From NCBI GenBank assembly GCA_033030425.1, contig JAUFSD010000001.1, positions 2,852,001-2,916,000 on the forward strand: a DNA stretch of 64,000 nucleotides, in the 5' to 3' direction. Of the stretch, positions 58,599 through 64,000 are shown in pieces. The stretch is from Verpa conica (lineage: Eukaryota > Ascomycota > Pezizomycetes > Pezizales > Morchellaceae). Position 1 is the stretch's first letter. The number at the start of each line of letters is the position of its first letter. A program made the position numbers and the translations under genes. The notes under the pieces are model-generated. The model saw only the letters and a list, made by a program, of their open reading frames with translations. It was not told the DNA's origin and ran no database searches.

Positions 58599-59253
58599 TT
58601 CACCCCCCCTCCCTCCGTAAGTTCAACTAACAGGAGTGCAGACACATTCTTAACAGTTTCACTGTATCGGCAAGCGTCACTAGTCAAGAACTATTAATGG
58701 AGACGGCTTTTAAGCCAGTTTGAAACAATCACGAGACGGATAAGTACGAGTGGCCACGCCCGTTCTAAAGCACGAGCACTATCAACTCTACGAGAAGCGT
58801 TTGACAGTTATATAGAAAAAGCTGGTTTCTCTTGTAAATATTATTGGGGTCAAAAGTGTGTTTTTTAGCCTAAGCTCTGGTTTTTGGACTAGGAATTTCC
58901 CTCGAGTGACGAAAGATGATGCGGCATGAGGTGGGGGGAAACGAAGGTTAGTGGGAGGATTTTATTCACGCCTTATATTTTTAGTGGAAAAGCCTTCCCT
59001 ATCTCATCCCATTTATCGGAATCCTCAAAAGGCAAGGTATGTTATCACAAGCTATAATTCTATGCTTAGCTTTGGGGACAGCTATTTGCGACGACCTAGC
59101 TATCAAATATGATAAGCTAAATATTCTTATCTAAAATATCTGAGATATCACTTAAAATTCACATTGCTATAAAGAGTATACAGAAAAGGAATACCTGCAT
59201 CCTTCTTATTATCTACTTCATCCCATCCCATGTTATGCCACAACTCTCTCTCC
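58599..59253. other. Intergenic region downstream of the pseudogene
   Basis: No gene visible. It separates the pseudogene from the 3' end of the V-ATPase subunit D gene. Confidence 0.4.
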
Positions 59254-60283
59254 TTAAAAGATAATGTCCTCATCCTCGTTCTGACCTAAAATATCACCAC
59301 TACCCTCAACATTAGGATCTTCGGCTTTTTCTTCATTAAGTAGCATCTTTGCCTTTATCTCCTTATCCGCAGCCTCCTGGTCGCGATGCTTCTTCCCCTG
59401 AACCTTCTTGAGGCGGTAGAACTCTTCACGATCGAGCTCATCCAGTTCGCTGTTGATATATTTGATTGTATTTTCCGTACGGGGAATAATAACGTGCTCG
59501 ATCGCATTAACACGTCGGTTGACCACCTTAATCACATCATCCAGGATTACGAAAGCAGTCTAAAATTACCCCCCAAAGTTAGCCTCATACCCCACACCCA
59601 TCAACCCCTCATAGGGAAGATGAGAAGGACGGAGGGGGTGGAAGATATCAACCCACCTGCAAGCTTGCCAACTCCACCAACGTCTCCACAGCCTTCCCAT
59701 AAACCTCTCTACATTTCTGCACCTGCTGACCACCTCTCCCCAGACCCGTCAACCCAAAGTCTGAATTTCCCTCCACAATAAAACTCTCAAACGCCGGCAA
59801 CAGCACACCAGATACATTCTCCTGCTTAGTCCGAACCCTGAACCGTGCAGTCTTGACAGATTCCTGAACCTGGTACCCCAGATTACTCCCACCACCCGTG
59901 GCGTACGTTACCTCCGCTAGGGAGAAGGCCGCGATCTGCATCACGCGGCCCATCTTGCGTTTAGCTTCATCAATGCGGCGGGTGATTTCGCGGAAACGTT
60001 TTGTGAGGGCTTCGGATTTACGTTTAAGGAGGGAGTGGCCTATTGTGAGGGGGAGTGGTTAGCTAGTTTTCTTTTATATATAAAAGGTGAGGGGGGTTTA
60101 TTGGGGGGGAAATAACCGATTTCAGCGCCTTTCAGTTTCCCTTTCATTACCCCTAGCGACTGTCGGGTCGCAAAGACCTGTTCTCGATTCTATAGGTACC
60201 ATCCTCCTCTGTGAGTTTTCATCTCCATCTTGTGCGGGGGAGGAGGTGGGGGAGGGCAATTGGCTTACACCTGTTCCAGACAT
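59254..60283 (-). CDS. VMA8: V-type ATPase subunit D (VMA8), four exons
   Basis: Exons on the minus strand are 60283-60269, 60189-60117, 60039-59657 and 59559-59254, giving 258 residues (yeast Vma8 has 256). Subunit D is the central rotor stalk of the V1 sector that couples ATP hydrolysis to proton pumping into vacuoles and Golgi. The match is clear: [60 protein letters not shown], then [38 protein letters not shown], and [20 protein letters not shown], with coiled-coil helices at both ends. The C-terminal tail is acidic ([16 protein letters not shown]). Introns are 79, 77 and 97 nt. Exon 1 codes for five residues; its donor gtaagc is strong and only this junction keeps the frame. Confidence 0.95.
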
Positions 60284-61255
60284 GATTATATAGAGCCCAA
60301 GGTTGATATTAAGGCCGTGTTGGTATTAGAGGGGTAAATGTCGGAGATGCGGTGTTGTAGGAGCTTGCGGTCCCACGTCATATGCGGTCCCGGGGGAGGC
60401 TCAACAAGTGAGTGGTGTTGAGATAGCGCTGGTCGATAATGTGGCCGGGGGGTGGCTATTCTACGTTGGGTACGGGTACATTTAGGAACGTGAGTGTTCA
60501 TCTCAACTTGCAACACTCGTAATATCCCACACAACAAACTGCACGTTGCAAACTAGCCTGAAGTGATTTCCTTGCTCCATTTTTTTCATCTCTATTCGCG
60601 ACAGATTGAGACACAATGGCCAGCTTCAAATATTCCCAATCCTCCAACCGCAACCTCATACATGACACGTAAGATATATTTACCGTATATACCCTCCATC
60701 GATAAATCTAGATACTACCAAGGCAAGGACAAGAAACCAGAACTAAACAATATAATAGCATGAAACAAAGAATAATAAAAAGAATAGAGGATACTGCGCT
60801 CACGAAAACTAAACAGTAACAGTGCCATACCAAAAAGAATTGCCACTTACAGAATATATAGGTCATGCCTCTAGATGCCGTTCTCGGTCCACAGATCAGG
60901 TGTGAAAACGGCGATCAAGAGAAAAAACTATAAAATGATAGCAAAAAAACAAAGCTTTTCTTAATAGAACAATAGGAAACACCAAGACCCAAGACCCAAG
61001 TTCGCTCCAACGACACAAAAAAAATCATGACAATAACAAGGGAAAAGGCCGGATACACATCAAGCACACGCATACTCCAAGGTATGATCCAAGTAGTCTC
61101 TCACACCTCCTTAGGGGAGCGCTTATCTGTCTATAAAGTTTACTCATCAGTATCAGTAAGTTCATTCCCATAGCCTGCCATCAAAAAATCCAGCCAGCTT
61201 CTCGAGCCTATATACCAAAAATAAAAATAAAAACCTCTTATTGAGTAGGTAAAAC
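60284..61255. other. Intergenic region between VMA8 and ANP1
   Basis: The promoter of VMA8 (minus) lies at the left. AT-rich DNA at 60760-61250 probably contains the 3' UTR of ANP1. A possible very small spliced plus-strand gene (60616-60763) is listed separately. Confidence 0.4.
60616..60763 (+). CDS. Possible 34-residue microprotein (two exons), very uncertain
   Basis: An ATG at 60616 opens MASFKYSQSSNRNLIHD, followed by a gtaaga donor (60669) and an atctag acceptor (60711). Joined, the frame continues TYYQGKDKKPELNNIIA to a stop at 60761-60763. The 43-nt intron lacks a clear branch site. The phase fit and the well-formed donor make it worth a look, but such a short frame can arise by chance. 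Confidence 0.22.
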
Positions 61256-62900
61256 TCATGCCTCATCTATACCACCACCCCCCTCCTTCAGCCCAACCTT
61301 TGGAGCTACTTCTTCTCCCTCTTCGCCGTGGGCATGCGGCCCTGCCTCTCCACCACTAAGTTCTTCATCCTTCAGTTTCAAGGCTGCGTCGGCGATATCC
61401 TTCTTATCTTGCTCCCACTGATCTTTCGGATTTTTCCAGGATTCTTGCATTTTCTTTGTCTTTTCAGCTTCTTCCTTTTCGGCAGCTTCCTTAGCTAGAC
61501 GCTCTTCCTCCATACGTTCCATGTGTTTCAAATCGTCTGCTGAAGGTTCGTACAAATGCCAGATCGTATAATGCGGGAGGCCAAAAACGGAAAATTTCAT
61601 GCGTTTTGCCATCTATAGTACGCTTACATTAGATAACTTCCCCCGATTAAGTGAAACAAGGGAACTGACCTTTCCAAACCCTTCAGTCTCAGCATGTTTC
61701 TCGAATGAGAAGGCCGGGAAATGTACACCAGCCCTAAAAACTTTCGCCTTGGCTAGAATACTGACACCTCCGACACCATCAATTTCCATCTCGACGTCTG
61801 GGTCACCGTAGGGATCGCGGAGGTAAGCAAGATGTGGTCTCCAGGTTGCGTATTCTGCGTAACCTTCGACAATGACAGCATCTTCGTCAAGAGTATCTGC
61901 AAGAGCTAGAGCAGTTTCTGATTCTTGCCACGAATTTAGATCGTACGGTTGTTCACCACCGAGCCAGTCGGGGAGTGGTCGCCAAACGTCTAATTTTAAA
62001 TTACTGTTAGTAAAAAATCTACTTAATAGGTAAATTGAATATGTAGGAATTGAACAAAGGGTGTCATCAGAAGAAAAAAGGTGATTTCTTGTCTCATTGG
62101 GTAGATGGCCCTCTGAAGTAGCAAATACGTTTGTGTAACATCATATGATCTGATATAGGTAGGGAAAATTAGAAACATGGGGAAGGAAACTTACTCGGCA
62201 CAATTACATCCTTATTGTGTCTCATGAGATCTTCCAAAATAGTTGGTGGTGCTGTTTCCACGTCCGCATCTCTCCAATACACCCAACTGTGATACGGCCT
62301 GAGCGTTGCACTCAACAGCCAATTCCTCGCTTGCGCCATTGTCTTCCTCCTGCTTGCCTGAGCAGCGAAACCGTGCCTGTTTTCAACATCCTGTTGCACC
62401 TTTTGTCCGAAATCCTTCTCGATAACCGAGATTTCTCCAAAGTGTTGGTGCGGGTCTGGGTCCGCTTGGAGCTTCTCAAGGTAGTCAATCAGGAGCGGTA
62501 GCGTCCTATCCTTTGAATCCGATACCAGGAATGCAAGATCGATCAAGTGGTGCGGATACGTAAAGTTCCTCATGTGGGAGAAGAACATTGGTAAATGGGG
62601 CTCTGCATCACGGAGAGGTACACACATGAGGATCCTTTCCTCTTTTTCCCACCCCCGCGCACTGCCCTGTACATTTGAGAGATCATAGTGTCGGATTGTG
62701 GGGATATGTGAGTCGTCGCGCAGGAACGAGGACATCCCAATGGAGGGGAGGAGAATAAGCCGGAATGAAGGGAATATGACCAGAAGGATGACAGCGGATA
62801 TTCCTGCGATTAAACATATTTTAAAGATTATCTGTCTTCGCCAGCGCAAAGCTGGCTGTGTGCGAGGTTGAAACCTGCTTCGTGGAAGGTTTGTGAGCAT
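61256..62900 (-). CDS. ANP1: Anp1-type Golgi alpha-mannosyltransferase subunit (GT62), three exons
   Basis: Exons on the minus strand are 62900-62195, 61989-61670 and 61612-61256, giving 460 residues. Anp1 is in the M-Pol II complex of the cis-Golgi, which extends the mannan backbone on N-glycans. A type II membrane anchor lies at residues about 24-52 after a basic cytoplasmic tail. The catalytic region has ILMCVPLRDAEPHLPMFFSH, FLVSDSKDRTLPLLIDYLEK and the nucleotide-sugar DxD motif in YWRDADVETAPPTILEDLMR (Asp211-Ala-Asp213). It continues with IVPNVWRPLPDWLGGEQPYD, GYAEYATWRPHLAYLRDPYG and FGLPHYTIWHLYEPSADDLK, all typical of Anp1/Mnn9/Van1. The C-terminus is a Glu/Lys-rich coiled coil and an acidic tail. 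The 205-nt first intron has a tactaac branch. Anp1 is preferred over Mnn9 because of the tail, but this is inference. Confidence 0.9.
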
Positions 62901-64000
62901 ATTTCGGGGAGGATTTGTGGGAGGGACGTGGGTTCTTACCTATGAGGGGATATAGAGAAAGTTGTATTTGGCCCATAGGAGGAGGCATGGCCATTTGTAT
63001 AAGCGTGGGAGTGCCTGGGCATCATCTCGGGCGAGGATACATGCGGTGGTGGTACTAGAGACCGGTGGGTGGATGAGGGGGACAGTGAGTGGTGACAGTG
63101 ATGGTGTTGTTGTCCTGTTGAAGAGTAGGAAGAGGCTCTAGAAAGGGATGCAGGCAAAAAAGAAAGGGGATAAAGAAGCTCCAGGGCTCTTCCTCAAACC
63201 CTGGCAACTGCCGATGTGCAGAAATACTCCAAGATCCCAAGATCCCACAGTAATTGAAGTGAGGGTCAAGAAACGTCCCCGCAACAGAAGTGAACACTAA
63301 AGCTGAAACGGAGCACGGAGCAGAGAGAGATGATCTATTCTGAGGAGGCAAAGATGGGCGGCGATTGCCCTAGCTTGTGGACACGATGCTGATCCTCTAC
63401 CCCGGGAGACTCCGAGTGGACCTTCCAATTTCCCCTCTGACATAAAATAGAAGCTCAAAAAGAAAATAATTCTTATCCAAAAGTAGAAAGTCCAAAATCA
63501 TTCTTCGGCGCTGACAAAATTATCTACGATACAGTGTATGGTAGAAAAGATCGAGAAACCAGGGTCCACTGTCAGAGCCTTGTGGCCAACCCTACTATGT
63601 ACTAGGATCTTCATCAAAAATTGAATCTTGTGTCCCAAAGAAACATCGGAATATATGACCTCTAGTATAAAATTTATAACTCATTGACTTTTATTGATTC
63701 TGTTACATGTAGATTTGGGCACATGTTGGGTACTTCTAGGGATGGTTCTACATTGCACAGATTCTATTCCACCACAACCTAAGGCCCTAGGCCTAATAAA
63801 AAGAGATGAGGTTTTATTAGACCTATAATAAGTTATATCCTATTTGGTTAGCTGTTTTATTAGCTGCGAGACCCGGAAAATCGGCTCAAATCGTGCGTGC
63901 GTTGTATCGTGAGGCCAAAGAACTTTCTCGCTGGCCAGAAGTATCGTCTCCGCAGGTTATTTACATCGCCACGTAGGGTTGGTAGTAACTCCCACCAGAC
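62901..64000. other. Upstream region of ANP1 and AT-rich sequence to the window end
   Basis: The first about 450 bases are probably the 5' UTR and promoter of ANP1; frames at 62936-63157 and 63055-63351 (minus) are low-complexity and do not continue the Anp1 protein. An ACATGTAG copy is at 63705-63712. No other gene was seen. Confidence 0.4.

Overview
The window is nuclear DNA of a filamentous ascomycete fungus (Pezizomycotina). Coding sequence is cut by short introns of about 48-250 nt with GT/GC...AG borders and CTAAC- or CTGAC-type branch sites. The gene set is fungal: Kei1, Anp1, the large fungal sulfite reductase beta subunit, Atp25 and a GPI-anchored wall protein. The class is not certain. 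Long AT-rich gene-poor gaps between compact genes would suit an early-diverging group such as Pezizomycetes, but that is inference. No intact transposon, CRISPR array, rRNA or confident tRNA was found.

Layout: ATP25 (minus, cut by the window edge, 1-1435); DcpS-type scavenger decapping enzyme (plus, 3572-4727); prenylated ubiquitin-fold protein of the UBL3/MUB type (plus, 7991-9070); ZNHIT3-like zinc finger protein (minus, 10595-11194); a disordered protein with an eIF4E-binding motif (plus, 12020-14571); a 1729-residue repetitive GPI-anchored surface protein (minus, 16131-21486); sulfite reductase beta subunit (plus, 24930-29846); ribosomal protein uL18/RPL5 (minus, 30280-31621); a doubtful coding island (about 32990-34639); a conserved-looking nuclear protein (minus, 36452-37561); a LAMTOR5/Ego2-like Ragulator subunit in four tiny exons (plus, 38117-38542); Kei1 (plus, 38894-39874); an F-box protein (minus, 41327-43273); an Oca1/Siw14-type phosphatase and a U2 snRNP B''-type protein sharing a 247-bp divergent promoter (45493-47510); AP-1 sigma adaptin (minus, 47767-48436); a single-pass membrane protein (plus, 49765-51030); a hypothetical two-exon gene (plus, 56352-56997); an F-box/ankyrin pseudogene (57710-58598); V-ATPase subunit D (minus, 59254-60283); and the Golgi mannosyltransferase Anp1 (minus, 61256-62900).

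Most genes are unrelated housekeeping genes, as expected in a eukaryote; there is no operon or metabolic cluster. Loose themes are RNA metabolism (decapping, eIF4E binding, U2 snRNP, snoRNP assembly, RPL5), endomembrane work (AP-1 sigma, V-ATPase D, Anp1, Kei1, Ego2-like) and the cell surface (repetitive GPI protein, prenylated ubiquitin-fold protein). Exon borders were derived by hand from reading frame, splice signals and remembered family consensus, so each is a prediction. The most interesting points are a forced 5-nt microexon in the U2B'' gene, the tiered repeats of the GPI protein, the long Thr/Ala-rich leader on the CaaX ubiquitin-fold protein, and an over-represented noncoding palindrome CTACATGTAG.
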